Below the pieces are notes generated by a model that was not told the DNA's origin, made no database searches, and worked only from the letters and a program-made list of their open reading frames with translations. Made by a program: the position numbers and the translations under genes. From Myroides guanonis (GTDB lineage Bacteria; Bacteroidota; Bacteroidia; Flavobacteriales; Flavobacteriaceae): 64,000 bases of DNA. The stretch spans positions 122,136 through 186,135 of the forward strand of contig NZ_FORU01000001.1 in the NCBI RefSeq assembly GCF_900114085.1, in the 5' to 3' direction. Shown here piece after piece: positions 42,183 through 52,266 of the stretch (position 1 is its first letter; each line of letters begins with the position of its first letter).

Positions 42183-43475
42183 ATGAATAAACAGTATAAA
42201 ATCGCAGTAATCGGGCAAGGGTATGTAGGCTTACCATTGGCTATTGAATTTTCAAAACATTTTCCTGTTATAGGGTTTGACATCAATGAAGTAAGAGTCG
42301 CCGAATTGAATATAGGTGAAGATCATACTTTAGAAGCTGATTTAGAGCAATTGAACAAATCTTTAAAAATAGCTAAAGAAAATTCTTTTAGTTTAGGATA
42401 TCAAGCCTCATATGATTTAGAGGTTCTAAAAACAGCGAATGTTTATATTGTTACTGTTCCAACGCCAATTGATGAATTTAACGCACCAGATTTACGACCA
42501 TTGAGGTCAGCATCTAGCATGTTGGGTAAAATTTTGAAAGTGGAGGATATCGTAATATATGAGTCTACTGTTTTTCCTGGCTGTACGGAGGAAGTATGTG
42601 TTCCTCTATTGGAGCAATTTTCAGGTTTAAAATTCAATGAGGATTTCTATGTGGGTTATTCACCAGAGCGTATAAACCCAGGAGATAAGGTGAACACCTT
42701 AACTACGATTGTAAAAGTGACTTCTGGTTCTACACCAGAGAAAGCTATTGAAATAGATAATTTATATAAGACTATTATCAAGGCGGGAACGCATTTAGCA
42801 CCGTCTCTAAAAGTAGCAGAAGCCTCTAAAGCTATTGAAAATGCACAACGTGATGTGAATATTTCGTTTGTGAATGAATTGGCATTGATATTTGATAGAG
42901 TAGGAATAGATACTAATGATGTTTTAGATGCGGCAGGTACTAAATTCAATTTTTTAAAATACAAACCAGGTTTAGTAGGGGGACATTGTATATCTGTAGA
43001 TCCTTATTATTTAGCACACAAAGCAAGTCAACTAGGATATCACCCAGAGGTAATCTTATCAGGACGTAGAGTTAATGATAGAATGGCTTCATTTGTTGCG
43101 TCGAAAACGGTTCAATTGATGATAGAAAAAGATCATCATATCAAGGGAGCAAATGTTCTAATAATGGGGGTTACATTTAAAGAAAATTGTCCAGATGTTC
43201 GTAATACTAAAGTAGCGGATATCTATAAAGAACTTAGAAAATACGGTGTTGAAGTTGATGTATATGATCCATGGGCAGATTCATTAGAAGTTGCTGCAGA
43301 GTATAATATTGATATACTTAATGAGGAACCTTCTAAACAATATGAAGCTGTTATTGTTGCAGTTGCTCATAAACAATTTTTAAAATTGGATTTGAAACAA
43401 TTGATGAAACCCAACGCAGTTGTATTTGATACAAAAGCTTGTTTAGATAGGGAATTAGTAGATAGTAGACTTTAG
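42183..43475 (+). CDS. tviB: TviB-like UDP-N-acetylhexosamine 6-dehydrogenase
   Basis: This 430-residue protein has the NAD motif VIGQGYVGLPLAIEFSK, YSPERINPGDKVNTL, the catalytic-cysteine segment GGHCISVDPYYLAH, and the C-terminal domain VLIMGVTFKENCPDVRN. These features match the TviB/WbpA group that oxidises UDP-GlcNAc or UDP-GalNAc to the uronic acid. It differs clearly from WecC and UGDH in the same locus, so three distinct uronic-acid precursors may be made. Confidence 0.92.
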   Translation: MNKQYKIAVIGQGYVGLPLAIEFSKHFPVIGFDINEVRVAELNIGEDHTLEADLEQLNKSLKIAKENSFSLGYQASYDLEVLKTANVYIVTVPTPIDEFNAPDLRPLRSASSMLGKILKVEDIVIYESTVFPGCTEEVCVPLLEQFSGLKFNEDFYVGYSPERINPGDKVNTLTTIVKVTSGSTPEKAIEIDNLYKTIIKAGTHLAPSLKVAEASKAIENAQRDVNISFVNELALIFDRVGIDTNDVLDAAGTKFNFLKYKPGLVGGHCISVDPYYLAHKASQLGYHPEVILSGRRVNDRMASFVASKTVQLMIEKDHHIKGANVLIMGVTFKENCPDVRNTKVADIYKELRKYGVEVDVYDPWADSLEVAAEYNIDILNEEPSKQYEAVIVAVAHKQFLKLDLKQLMKPNAVVFDTKACLDRELVDSRL

Positions 43476-43575
43476 TTAAATAATAACAAACAATAGTAAT
43501 AGATGTTGTTTTTTAACTAATAAAATAACACTAATGCTAGATTTTATTAAAAATATTTATAATGTTTAAAAGCGA

Positions 43576-44961
43576 ATGACTAATTCCAAATTATTAAAAA
43601 ACACCCTAATATATTCTTTTGGAACTATCGGTTCAAAAGCTGTTTCTTTTCTTTTGGTTCCTTTTTTGACATTTTATTTAAATAAAAGTGATTTGGGAAC
43701 TTATGATTTACTTATGACATTAATTCTTTTATTAAGTCCAATAGTCTCATTTCAACTATCTGAAAGTATTTATAAATTTATAAGATTAGAAAAAGAAACT
43801 ATTAAAATTAGAGAAATTGTATCTAATTCTATTATTTTATTATTTTTATCAATTTTATTGTTTGAAATAGTTTTCTTTATAATAAATATATTTGTAGAAT
43901 ATGAATATTTTTATTACTTTTCAATTTGTTTAGTTACTTCAATATTATTTCCCTTTTTCCAAAAACTAGCAAGAGCATTAGGAAATAATAAATTATTTAC
44001 TATAATTGGATTACTTAATGCTTCAATAATTTTAATTGTAAATATTATATTATTAAAGTTTTTTAATTTTGGGTTAATTTCTCTTTTTTTGTCTCTAATT
44101 TTCTCTAATATGATATGTATATTAATATTAGTTTTTAGAACAAATGTTATTGGTGATTTTAATTTGAAATCTTTTGATAAGAATCTTATTAATAATTTAT
44201 TAAAATATTCAATTCCTTTGGTACCAAATTCCTTGAGTTGGTGGCTTATTAATTCATCTGATAAATTTTTAATACTTGCTTTTTTAAGTATTGATGATAA
44301 TGGAATCTACGCTATATCATCTAAATATCCAATAATATTAATTCTCATTAATTCAATATTTATTTTAGCCTTTCAAGATGAAAAGCTCCTTGAGAAGGAT
44401 AATTCTAATTTGATTAATGAAGGTAGAATGTTTGATAAATACATTAATTTTCAATTTTCATTAGCTTTACTTTTTATTACATTATCTAAATTCATGGTTT
44501 TATTTACAGTTGCCTCTGATTATATTAAAGCATATGAAGCAATGATGTTCCTCTTTGTAGGAGTTGTATTTTCTTCATTATCTAGTTATTTGGGTGTTTA
44601 TTTAATGAGAGAGTTAAGTACAAAAGAAATTTTAAAATCAAGTTTAATAGGTGGTGTTATTAATGTATTATTTGTGTTGTTATTTATAAAATATCTTGGG
44701 GTATTAGCATGCGCATTAGGATCTATAGTAAGTTTTTTTGTATTATTTTATTACAGATATTTATATTTAAATAGAAAATACTTTTTTTTAGTGAACTTGA
44801 AAAAAATAATTATGTTAACTACAGTAATAATTGTTATTATTTCATTTATAATAAGTTTTGATAACAATATTTTTATAATCTTCTTGATTACACTTTCAGC
44901 TATTATTTTCTTTATTGTTAACAAACATTTAATTAACATTTTTATTAAAAAATATGTGTAA
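43576..44961 (+). CDS. wzx: Polysaccharide flippase (Wzx-like)
   Basis: This 461-residue protein has 12-14 predicted membrane helices and the N-terminal pattern LLKNTLIYSFGTIGSKAVSF followed by FLTFYLNKSDLGTYDLL, typical of the MOP/PST exporter family. It should flip lipid-linked repeat units across the inner membrane. The region from here to about 51.07 kb is markedly more AT-rich than the flanking sugar-nucleotide genes, suggesting separate acquisition. Its end overlaps the next start by 8 nt. Confidence 0.93.
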   Translation: MTNSKLLKNTLIYSFGTIGSKAVSFLLVPFLTFYLNKSDLGTYDLLMTLILLLSPIVSFQLSESIYKFIRLEKETIKIREIVSNSIILLFLSILLFEIVFFIINIFVEYEYFYYFSICLVTSILFPFFQKLARALGNNKLFTIIGLLNASIILIVNIILLKFFNFGLISLFLSLIFSNMICILILVFRTNVIGDFNLKSFDKNLINNLLKYSIPLVPNSLSWWLINSSDKFLILAFLSIDDNGIYAISSKYPIILILINSIFILAFQDEKLLEKDNSNLINEGRMFDKYINFQFSLALLFITLSKFMVLFTVASDYIKAYEAMMFLFVGVVFSSLSSYLGVYLMRELSTKEILKSSLIGGVINVLFVLLFIKYLGVLACALGSIVSFFVLFYYRYLYLNRKYFFLVNLKKIIMLTTVIIVIISFIISFDNNIFIIFLITLSAIIFFIVNKHLINIFIKKYV

Positions 44962-46036
44962 GAAAATATTAATAATTAATCAGGGATATATTAGAAATAA
45001 TTTAGGGGATCAAGCAATAAGAGTAGCTTTAAATAAATATTTTAAAGAGAAATACTATGAAATTGAATGGAGTTTTTTGACTAAGCCAAGTAGTATTAAA
45101 GAAGCATTACCAAAAGAAAATTATATTGTTAATGAAAGGGTTGAAACGCAAAAAAGAGTTACTAACATATTATTTGTAGTTGCTGGAATAATTAAATGGA
45201 TTCTTTTAAATATTTCACATATTAAAAGAAAATGTAAAAATGAATATGATTATGTAATAATAGGTGGAGGTCAATTATTTAATTCATCTAATAGTTATTA
45301 CCCACATTCATTTTCTTATAGTATTTTTTTGTGGACTTTTTTTTCAAAAAAATATAAAAATAAAATTATTTTTTTAGGTATTGGTTGTAATAATAAATTT
45401 AATTTTTTAGAGAGATATTTTTATAAAAAATCTCTGAATAAAGCATCAAAAGTTATTTGTAGAGATATTTATAGTAGCAGAGCTTTATTAAATGATTTTA
45501 ACATAATTTCCGAGATTCTACCTGACGTTGCTTTTTATGATTATGAACTAATAGATTCTACTAAAACTGTTAAGGAATTTTTCTCTTTGAGTATATATTG
45601 CTACAGTGAGTTTGATTCGAACTTTAATAAAGAAAAAATAAATAAGGAAGAATACTATTATAAATGGATTAAAATACTTCAGAATGAATTAAAAGAAGAT
45701 GAGGAAATTCATTTGTTTTCTACTACATCAACAGATTATAACGAAAATATTTGTTTTCTTGAGCATTTAAAAGAAAAAGGATTATTTAATGATCGAAAAA
45801 TTGTAGTTCACGATATTACAGATTTGGAAAAACTTTCTAAACTTTTTCAAAGGTCAAGAAAGGTGTTATCTGCTAGGATGCACGCTTTATTAATTGCCTA
45901 TAAAAGCCATTCGGAGCTTTTAGTATTTGAGATTTCAGATAAATTAAAAACTTTTAATAAAGAATATATTTCTAGCAGCGCTAGCCCTGGATTATTTAAG
46001 CAAAAGATTAAAAAGCAATTAGATATTTACTTTTAA
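44954..46036 (+). CDS. Polysaccharide pyruvyl transferase family protein
   Basis: This 360-residue protein has the start INQGYIRNNLGDQAIRVAL, VIIGGGQLFNSSNSYYP, VICRDIYSSRAL, and the conserved SARMHALLIAYK near the end. All are landmarks of the CsaB/WcaK pyruvyl transferase family, which adds ketal pyruvate to sugars. It is AT-rich like its neighbours. Acceptor unknown. Confidence 0.9.
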   Translation: MCKKILIINQGYIRNNLGDQAIRVALNKYFKEKYYEIEWSFLTKPSSIKEALPKENYIVNERVETQKRVTNILFVVAGIIKWILLNISHIKRKCKNEYDYVIIGGGQLFNSSNSYYPHSFSYSIFLWTFFSKKYKNKIIFLGIGCNNKFNFLERYFYKKSLNKASKVICRDIYSSRALLNDFNIISEILPDVAFYDYELIDSTKTVKEFFSLSIYCYSEFDSNFNKEKINKEEYYYKWIKILQNELKEDEEIHLFSTTSTDYNENICFLEHLKEKGLFNDRKIVVHDITDLEKLSKLFQRSRKVLSARMHALLIAYKSHSELLVFEISDKLKTFNKEYISSSASPGLFKQKIKKQLDIYF

Positions 46037-46037
46037 A

Positions 46038-47426
46038 ATGGTGATACATACTTTTTTAATAAAACATAAAATATTATTTCAGTTAATATTAATTTTTATA
46101 TCAACATTAATATCATTGTTTACTGAAAATTTAGCAGTTTTAGGTTTCACTGTTTTATTTTTTATGATGGGATTATTTTTGATAAATAGATTAAATGGAA
46201 GGTCTAAAGATGATGTTTCATTATTCTCATTCATTTTCCTGATTTATTATTTATATGCGTTTGTAACTGATTATGTCTATATAGTAGATTTTAGAACAGA
46301 CTTTTTTTATGCTTTAGATAGTACTAAGTTTTTTGGCTTAGCTTATGATCTTAATAATGCTAAAGCTGGTTTAGATTCTTATTTATTTGAATATAGGTTT
46401 TCATTTGGTTATGGATATTTAGTTTATTTTTTCAATTTATTTTCAAATATATTAGGTGGTTACCCTACATCTTTTCTACATAAAATACATATTGTTTTTC
46501 TAAACTCTTCTGTAATAGTATACACTTATATTTTAGCTAAGAGGTTATTGCGCGAAATAGATGTGGTAATATTATTTAATTATATATTTATTTTTGCATT
46601 ATTATCTCATTTTTTTGTTTTTTCTGCAATATTAATTCGTGATATACATATTGTATTTTTATATTTACTAGCATTTATTATATTGACGAAGAAAAATAGT
46701 ATATTTAATTTAATAGTATTAATTTTAATTTGTTTTTTAATATTTCAGTTTAGAATAGTTAATGGAATATTTTCTTTAATATTTATTCTGACTTTTTTTT
46801 ATAAATTTATATTAAGGAAAAAGAATAAAACACAAAAAAAGATATTAACTGTTCTAATATTGCTTATTGGTATTGCTGTAGTGTTTTCTAGTAGTAGCTT
46901 GATTGATTTAGGCGAAATTGAGCGTAAAGCCGAGGGTTATTCAGATTACCATGACCAAGTTCTAAAAGAAGGAAGTGGATTTGCAAAAACAGTCTATAAC
47001 CTACCAGTAATAGTCAGACCATTTGCTTTTATATTTCTATCTCAAATTACACCTTTACCTGCTACTCAGGCTATTTTTGTAAATACTATTCGAGATAATC
47101 AATTATTATTATTTCCTTTGATTTTTTCAACAATATTTTGGATTTATATTGATATAATAATTTTGTTAAATTTTTATAAAAGAAAATTTTTAAAACAAAC
47201 AAATTCTTTATTAGGAGTGTTTGTTATAATTTCTCTTGTTTTTTTATTTGCTACTTCCAGTTCTTCACCTGAATTTAGACGTTTATTGCCTGTTTATCCA
47301 ATAATGTATATTTACTTTATATTTATTTATAATAAATTGAGTAGTTCTTATAAGAAAAAGGTTTTAACTGTGTATTTTTTAATTTATGTACTAATAAGTA
47401 TTTTTATATTTTATTTGAAATTATGA
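46038..47426 (+). CDS. wzy: Wzy-like polysaccharide polymerase
   Basis: This 462-residue, very hydrophobic protein has about ten membrane helices and a large periplasmic loop around residues 285-330 (IERKAEGYSDYHDQVLKE), as expected for an O-antigen polymerase. Wzy proteins have little sequence conservation, so the call rests on topology and on its place between the flippase and glycosyltransferase genes. It ends 4 nt inside the next gene. Confidence 0.8.
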   Translation: MVIHTFLIKHKILFQLILIFISTLISLFTENLAVLGFTVLFFMMGLFLINRLNGRSKDDVSLFSFIFLIYYLYAFVTDYVYIVDFRTDFFYALDSTKFFGLAYDLNNAKAGLDSYLFEYRFSFGYGYLVYFFNLFSNILGGYPTSFLHKIHIVFLNSSVIVYTYILAKRLLREIDVVILFNYIFIFALLSHFFVFSAILIRDIHIVFLYLLAFIILTKKNSIFNLIVLILICFLIFQFRIVNGIFSLIFILTFFYKFILRKKNKTQKKILTVLILLIGIAVVFSSSSLIDLGEIERKAEGYSDYHDQVLKEGSGFAKTVYNLPVIVRPFAFIFLSQITPLPATQAIFVNTIRDNQLLLFPLIFSTIFWIYIDIIILLNFYKRKFLKQTNSLLGVFVIISLVFLFATSSSSPEFRRLLPVYPIMYIYFIFIYNKLSSSYKKKVLTVYFLIYVLISIFIFYLKL

Positions 47427-48337
47427 TAGATTTTTTTGATCATTACTACTCTTCATTGAGAAAAAAAAACAGACAACAATCCTTTTTAAGATATCTTACA
47501 CGAAGTATTTGTAATATAATATTACCAATTTATCTTCAAATGAAGAAAAAGGAAATTATTTTGCCTAAAAACGATGGATTAGAGATAATTGTTTCTATTA
47601 CATCCTTTCCGCAAAGGATACCAAAAATTTGGTTGGTTATTGAGTGTATATTAAAACAAAAATCATTACCAAATAAAATTATTCTATGGCTTTCTAAAGG
47701 ACAGTTTCCTAATGAAATGGAAGATCTACCAAGAAGTTTAACAAAATACGTGGAAAGCAATGTTCTTGAAATTGTATTTTTGGATGAAGATATTAGGTCA
47801 CATAAAAAGTACTATTATGCTTTTCAAAAATTTCCAAAAGATGTAATTATAACACTTGATGATGATATTTATTATCCTTCAAATATTATATCTGACTTAT
47901 TAAAAACACATAAAAAACACCCTAATACAATTTGTTGCCACAGAGCACACACAGTAACAAAAAATAAAAATAATAAATTAGAAAGTTATACTTTATGGGA
48001 AAAAAATTATGGAAAATTTGGTCCGTCTTTTAAAATTTTTCATACGAGCGGAGGTGGTACATTATATAAAAAAGAAATGTTTAATGAAGAAGTATTAAAT
48101 AAAGAAGTATTTAAAAAATTAAGCTTTTATGCTGATGATGTTTGGTTAAATATAATGGCTCAATTGTCAGGTACTAAAACAATTAAAACAAATTATTTTT
48201 CAAATCTAATTCCTATTTATGACAAAAAAGCTATATTTAAATTGAGTGTTGAGAATCTGGGTAAAAACGGTAATGATATCCAATTGAAAAATTTAATTAA
48301 GTATTATGAAATTAATGAAGATAAAGTTTTTGAATGA
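47423..48337 (+). CDS. Glycosyltransferase with DDD motif
   Basis: This 304-residue protein has a GT-A-like start (EIIVSITSFPQRIPKIWLV), DVIITLDDDIYYPSNII carrying the metal-binding DxD, and ADDVWLNIMAQLSG near the C-terminus. The TSFPxR segment is common in small capsule glycosyltransferases. Donor and acceptor sugars are unknown. It overlaps both neighbours. Confidence 0.85.
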   Translation: MIDFFDHYYSSLRKKNRQQSFLRYLTRSICNIILPIYLQMKKKEIILPKNDGLEIIVSITSFPQRIPKIWLVIECILKQKSLPNKIILWLSKGQFPNEMEDLPRSLTKYVESNVLEIVFLDEDIRSHKKYYYAFQKFPKDVIITLDDDIYYPSNIISDLLKTHKKHPNTICCHRAHTVTKNKNNKLESYTLWEKNYGKFGPSFKIFHTSGGGTLYKKEMFNEEVLNKEVFKKLSFYADDVWLNIMAQLSGTKTIKTNYFSNLIPIYDKKAIFKLSVENLGKNGNDIQLKNLIKYYEINEDKVFE

Positions 48338-49421
48338 ATCCAATCATATTTTGAAAGTGTTTTTTTTATTCGTAAGTCTATCTATTTATTCACAAAATAA
48401 AAATACTTTTGATTCAAATCTAAATAATTCTTTAAATTTTAATTTAGATAAATTTAAAGAAATGTCTAAAAGTAACAATGCATATAATTTTATGACATTA
48501 GGTTATTTTATAAATGCAAATAATAACATGTACCTAAAATCGGGTGATATATTATATTTATATAATAATCTTGAGATAATAAAGCCAATTCTTATAGATA
48601 GTAGTAGTGTAAATAATTACAATAAAAATAAATGGAAAATGAATGTGTCAAAGAATAATCAAAATGCAATAGTAAATGGACGGGAGCATTTAATTTCTGA
48701 AGGTTATTTTTTTAGATACATTGGTGAGTTTTTAGATATTATTTCGGAAAATAATATTTTCATTCAATATCAATCATCTATATGTAGTGGATTGATAAAT
48801 TCTTTTAGTAAATGGAAAGATAAAAGTTTTAAACAGTATGGTGATTATTCATTGCTATTCCACCAACGATTACACATTGGAGCAAATTGGGCTATCGTGG
48901 CTTTATATTTGAATAAATTCGATTCTAAAAATAGTAAAGACTACATGACTTTTATAAATATATTTGATAATCAGTTAGAAAAAGCTTTGCAGTTAAAGGA
49001 AGAAAATGGACAAAAATTTTATGTATGGAGTAGTTCTTATCCAGAGAAGTTTTGTAAGGCTTTAAAAAACATTAAAAACTATAGCACTCTTATACAAGAT
49101 GTGTCACATGGTAATCATGTGGTATTATATTTGCTTAAATCTAAAGAACTAAAAAATAGGAATTGGACAGAATTTAATTTCAGTTATTTAATTAATACAC
49201 TTAAAATAAAAATTTTAAAACCGCACAATATATCAGATAATGTAGATGGAACTTTTGAAAATAATGGAAAAAGTACAGGCTGGAAAATATCTGATGGATG
49301 GTATAAACTAATTTATATGGATAAATCTTTATATCCAATTTTTCAAAATAGTTTAAAAATTCATCAAAATAATATCAAGAATTCTTTTCTTGAATCACAA
49401 TTTAATTCGATTTATTTATAA
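48306..49421 (+). CDS. Secreted hypothetical protein in polysaccharide cluster
   Basis: I do not recognise this 371-residue protein. It has an N-terminal hydrophobic signal-like segment (ILKVFFLFVSLSIYSQ) after a short polar start, so it is probably exported, which is unusual between glycosyltransferase genes. The remainder is helix-rich, with YGDYSLLFHQRLHIGANWAI, IQDVSHGNHVVLYLL and GWKISDGWYKLIYMDKS. Helical periodicity with repeated His/Trp/Tyr suggests an alpha-toroid like that of polysaccharide lyases or hydrolases, but no catalytic signature can be named. Starts at 48306 or 48315 are both possible. Confidence 0.7.
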   Translation: MKLMKIKFLNESNHILKVFFLFVSLSIYSQNKNTFDSNLNNSLNFNLDKFKEMSKSNNAYNFMTLGYFINANNNMYLKSGDILYLYNNLEIIKPILIDSSSVNNYNKNKWKMNVSKNNQNAIVNGREHLISEGYFFRYIGEFLDIISENNIFIQYQSSICSGLINSFSKWKDKSFKQYGDYSLLFHQRLHIGANWAIVALYLNKFDSKNSKDYMTFINIFDNQLEKALQLKEENGQKFYVWSSSYPEKFCKALKNIKNYSTLIQDVSHGNHVVLYLLKSKELKNRNWTEFNFSYLINTLKIKILKPHNISDNVDGTFENNGKSTGWKISDGWYKLIYMDKSLYPIFQNSLKIHQNNIKNSFLESQFNSIYL

Positions 49422-50539
49422 TGATTTTACATATTACTAATGATTATAATCTAACAAAGGTTCATAAGCAACTATATACTAATTTAGATCTCTTAGGTTT
49501 TGAGCAGAAAGTTTACATTCCATTAAGGGATAATAATAAGATTGGTAAAAATCATTTTGAATTTAATTGCAATAATTCATCTTTTGTTTATTCTGAAAAA
49601 ATTAATATTTTACATAAGATAATTTTTCCATGGAAAATATTGAATTTATATAAGTGCTTAATCAAGCAAATTGATGTTAAACAAATTGAATTAGTACACG
49701 CGACTACTTTATTTAGTGATGGCGCAGTAGCATATAAATTATTTAAAAATTTTAATATTCCTTATATAGTTGCTGTTAGAAACACAGATATCAATTTTTA
49801 TTTTAAGAGAAGAAAAGAATTAACGGCGCTTGGAATAGATATTCTTAAAAATGCTAACAAAATTATCTTTATAAGTGAATCAAATAAAAAAAGTTTTTTA
49901 GATTTAAATCCTATTAAATGTATATATTCTGAAATTGTTTCTAAAATTATTGTGTTGAATAATGGGATAGATGATTTTTGGATTAAGAATATTCAACCTT
50001 ATAAAAATAACCAAAGTGAATATACTTTTTTATTTATTGGAAGGTTTGACAAAAATAAAAATATTGAGAATTTAATTAAAGGGTTAAAATCTTTTAAAGA
50101 AAAACATAATCTTGCAATTAGATTGAATGTGGTGGGTGGTCAAGGAGTAAATCATTTTAAAGTTTTAAAAGTAATTGAAGCAAATAAGTGGATTAAGTAT
50201 TATGGTGAGGTTTATGATAAAACTGAATTACATAAAATTTTCATGAACAGCAATTATTTTACAATGATTTCACATATGGAGACTTTTGGTTTAGTATTTA
50301 TCGAAGCATTAAGTCAAGGTAAGTCTATTTTATTTACTAAAAATCAGGGTGTCGACGGTATGTTTGATTTTGAAGTAGGAGAAAGTGTAGATTCTAAAAG
50401 TATAGAGAATATTTCAAATCAATTAGAAAAATTAGTTTCAAAAAAATATGAATCAATTAGAGAGATTGATTTTAATAATTTTACGTGGAGTGAAATTGCT
50501 TTAAAATATAAACAGATATATAAAGAAATTATAAAATGA
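49421..50539 (+). CDS. Glycosyltransferase family 4
   Basis: This 372-residue GT-B enzyme has YTFLFIGRFDKNKNIENLI opening the C-terminal domain and SHMETFGLVFIEALSQG, the ExxxxxxxE donor-binding motif of GT4. Its ATG overlaps the previous stop (TAATG). It transfers a sugar to the growing repeat unit; specificity unknown. Confidence 0.92.
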   Translation: MILHITNDYNLTKVHKQLYTNLDLLGFEQKVYIPLRDNNKIGKNHFEFNCNNSSFVYSEKINILHKIIFPWKILNLYKCLIKQIDVKQIELVHATTLFSDGAVAYKLFKNFNIPYIVAVRNTDINFYFKRRKELTALGIDILKNANKIIFISESNKKSFLDLNPIKCIYSEIVSKIIVLNNGIDDFWIKNIQPYKNNQSEYTFLFIGRFDKNKNIENLIKGLKSFKEKHNLAIRLNVVGGQGVNHFKVLKVIEANKWIKYYGEVYDKTELHKIFMNSNYFTMISHMETFGLVFIEALSQGKSILFTKNQGVDGMFDFEVGESVDSKSIENISNQLEKLVSKKYESIREIDFNNFTWSEIALKYKQIYKEIIK

Positions 50540-51072
50540 GAAAATACTATTTTCTAATATTATATATTTTAAGAATTCCTTTAAATTATATAAAAAAGAA
50601 TAGAATTCATTATTCTACTAGAGTTTCAAATAACAATAAAATTTCAAATACATGTATTGGTAAGTATTGTTATTTAGCATGTAATATTGTTATGAATAAC
50701 ACTAATATAGGAAACTATTGTTCAATTGCTCCTGGTGTGCAAATAGGAGGTATGGAGCATCCTTTTTGGTGGCATTCAACATCAACATTTCTTAGTAATA
50801 AAGCAATTGCTAATAAAAAAACAAATATAGGTAATGATGTATGGATAGCTGCAGGATCTATTATAAAACAAGGGGTTACAATTGGAGACGGTTCTGTTAT
50901 TGGAGCAATGTCATTTGTTAATAAAGATGTTCCTCCAAATTCAATTGTTTTTGGTAATCCCGCAAAATTTTATAAAGAAAGAATGCCCCCAGATATTTTT
51001 AATCATTTAAAAGATTCTGAATTCTGGTTAAAAGATCCAATTGATGCAAAAAAAATATTAGAAAATATATAA
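50536..51072 (+). CDS. Hexapeptide-repeat O-acetyltransferase
   Basis: This 178-residue protein has left-handed beta-helix repeats (NTNIGNYCSIAPGVQIGG, IGNDVWIAAGSIIKQGVTIG, GSVIGAMSFVNKDVPP) and a mid-loop HPFWWHSTSTF carrying the catalytic-type His. The C-terminal SIVFGNPAKFYK is typical of CatB-like acetyltransferases. It probably O-acetylates the polysaccharide. It is the last of the very AT-rich genes. Confidence 0.92.
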   Translation: MRKYYFLILYILRIPLNYIKKNRIHYSTRVSNNNKISNTCIGKYCYLACNIVMNNTNIGNYCSIAPGVQIGGMEHPFWWHSTSTFLSNKAIANKKTNIGNDVWIAAGSIIKQGVTIGDGSVIGAMSFVNKDVPPNSIVFGNPAKFYKERMPPDIFNHLKDSEFWLKDPIDAKKILENI

Positions 51073-51075
51073 TTA

Positions 51076-52266
51076 ATGAACATCTTATACATTCATCAAT
51101 ATTTCATAACTCCTAATGAACCTGGGGGAACACGCTCTTATTGGATTGCTCAGGAGTTAATAAAAAATGGACATCAAGTTACGATGTTAACTTCCTCTTC
51201 TAAATTTATTGAACCTGTTAAGGAGATTACTATTGATGGAATTAGAATTATTTATATCAAAGAGGAATACAATCAAAACATGAGTGTTTTTCAAAGATTA
51301 AAAGCTTTTTTAAATTTCATGTTTAAATCCACTCAAATAGCTATGAGGATGAAAGATGTTGATTTGGTGATAGCTACTTCAACACCATTAACTATTGGGT
51401 TTCCTGCCTTAATGTTGAAATGGTTTAAAAAAATTCCATATGTTTTTGAAGTTAGAGATTTATGGCCAGAAGTTCCAATTCAAATGGGAGCGTTTAAAAG
51501 TCCTTTGATTGTTAAACCAACTCGTTGGTTTGAAAAAACGATTTACAAAAATGCTAAACATGTTATTGCGCTTTCTCCTGGCATGCTAGATGGGGTTTTA
51601 AAGTATATCTCAAAGGATAAGACTTCTATGATTCCAAATATGGCTAAGAAAGATGAGTTTTGGCCTCGCGAAAAAGATATTAGTTTATCAGATAGACTAG
51701 GTCTTAAAAAGGATTCTTTTAAAGTTATCCATTTTGGATCATTAGGTATTGCCAATGGAGCAGAATCTATAATTGAGTCAGCTAAATTACTCAAGAATGA
51801 CGAAAGTTTTGAATTTCTTTTTGTGGGAGGCGGATCAACGGAATCTAAATTGATAAAAGAGTGTATTAAACACGGATTAACGAATGTGAAATTTCTTGGA
51901 AAATACTCTATGAAGGAGACTTCTGAGATTGTAAATTTAGCGGATGTTTCTATTGTAAGTTTTAAGGATTTACCGATTTTGTACACTAATTCTCCTAATA
52001 AACTTTTTGATTCTTTATCTGCTGGTAAACCTATAATCGTAAATTCAGCAGGATGGACTAAAGATTTGGTAGAGAACTATCAATGTGGTTTTTATGTAAA
52101 CCCTAATAAACCACAAGAATTGGTAGATGAAATTCTACACTTGAAGAATAATGTTGAATTGATAAAAGTGATGGGTGAAAATTCAAGAAATTTGGCAGAA
52201 ACTGTTTTTGATAAAAGTATACTGACTAAAGAATTTGTAAGAGTAATAGAAAATCAAAATGTATAA
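51076..52266 (+). CDS. WbuB-like glycosyltransferase (GT4)
   Basis: This 396-residue protein has an N-terminal ILYIHQYFITPNEPGGTRSY and KIPYVFEVRDLWPEVPIQMG, both typical of the WbuB subgroup of GT4, which transfers L-FucNAc-type sugars in E. coli O26. The C-terminal domain has FKVIHFGSLGIANGAESII and NSPNKLFDSLSAGKPIIV. Base composition is less AT-rich than upstream. It overlaps the initiating transferase by 8 nt. Confidence 0.92.
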   Translation: MNILYIHQYFITPNEPGGTRSYWIAQELIKNGHQVTMLTSSSKFIEPVKEITIDGIRIIYIKEEYNQNMSVFQRLKAFLNFMFKSTQIAMRMKDVDLVIATSTPLTIGFPALMLKWFKKIPYVFEVRDLWPEVPIQMGAFKSPLIVKPTRWFEKTIYKNAKHVIALSPGMLDGVLKYISKDKTSMIPNMAKKDEFWPREKDISLSDRLGLKKDSFKVIHFGSLGIANGAESIIESAKLLKNDESFEFLFVGGGSTESKLIKECIKHGLTNVKFLGKYSMKETSEIVNLADVSIVSFKDLPILYTNSPNKLFDSLSAGKPIIVNSAGWTKDLVENYQCGFYVNPNKPQELVDEILHLKNNVELIKVMGENSRNLAETVFDKSILTKEFVRVIENQNV

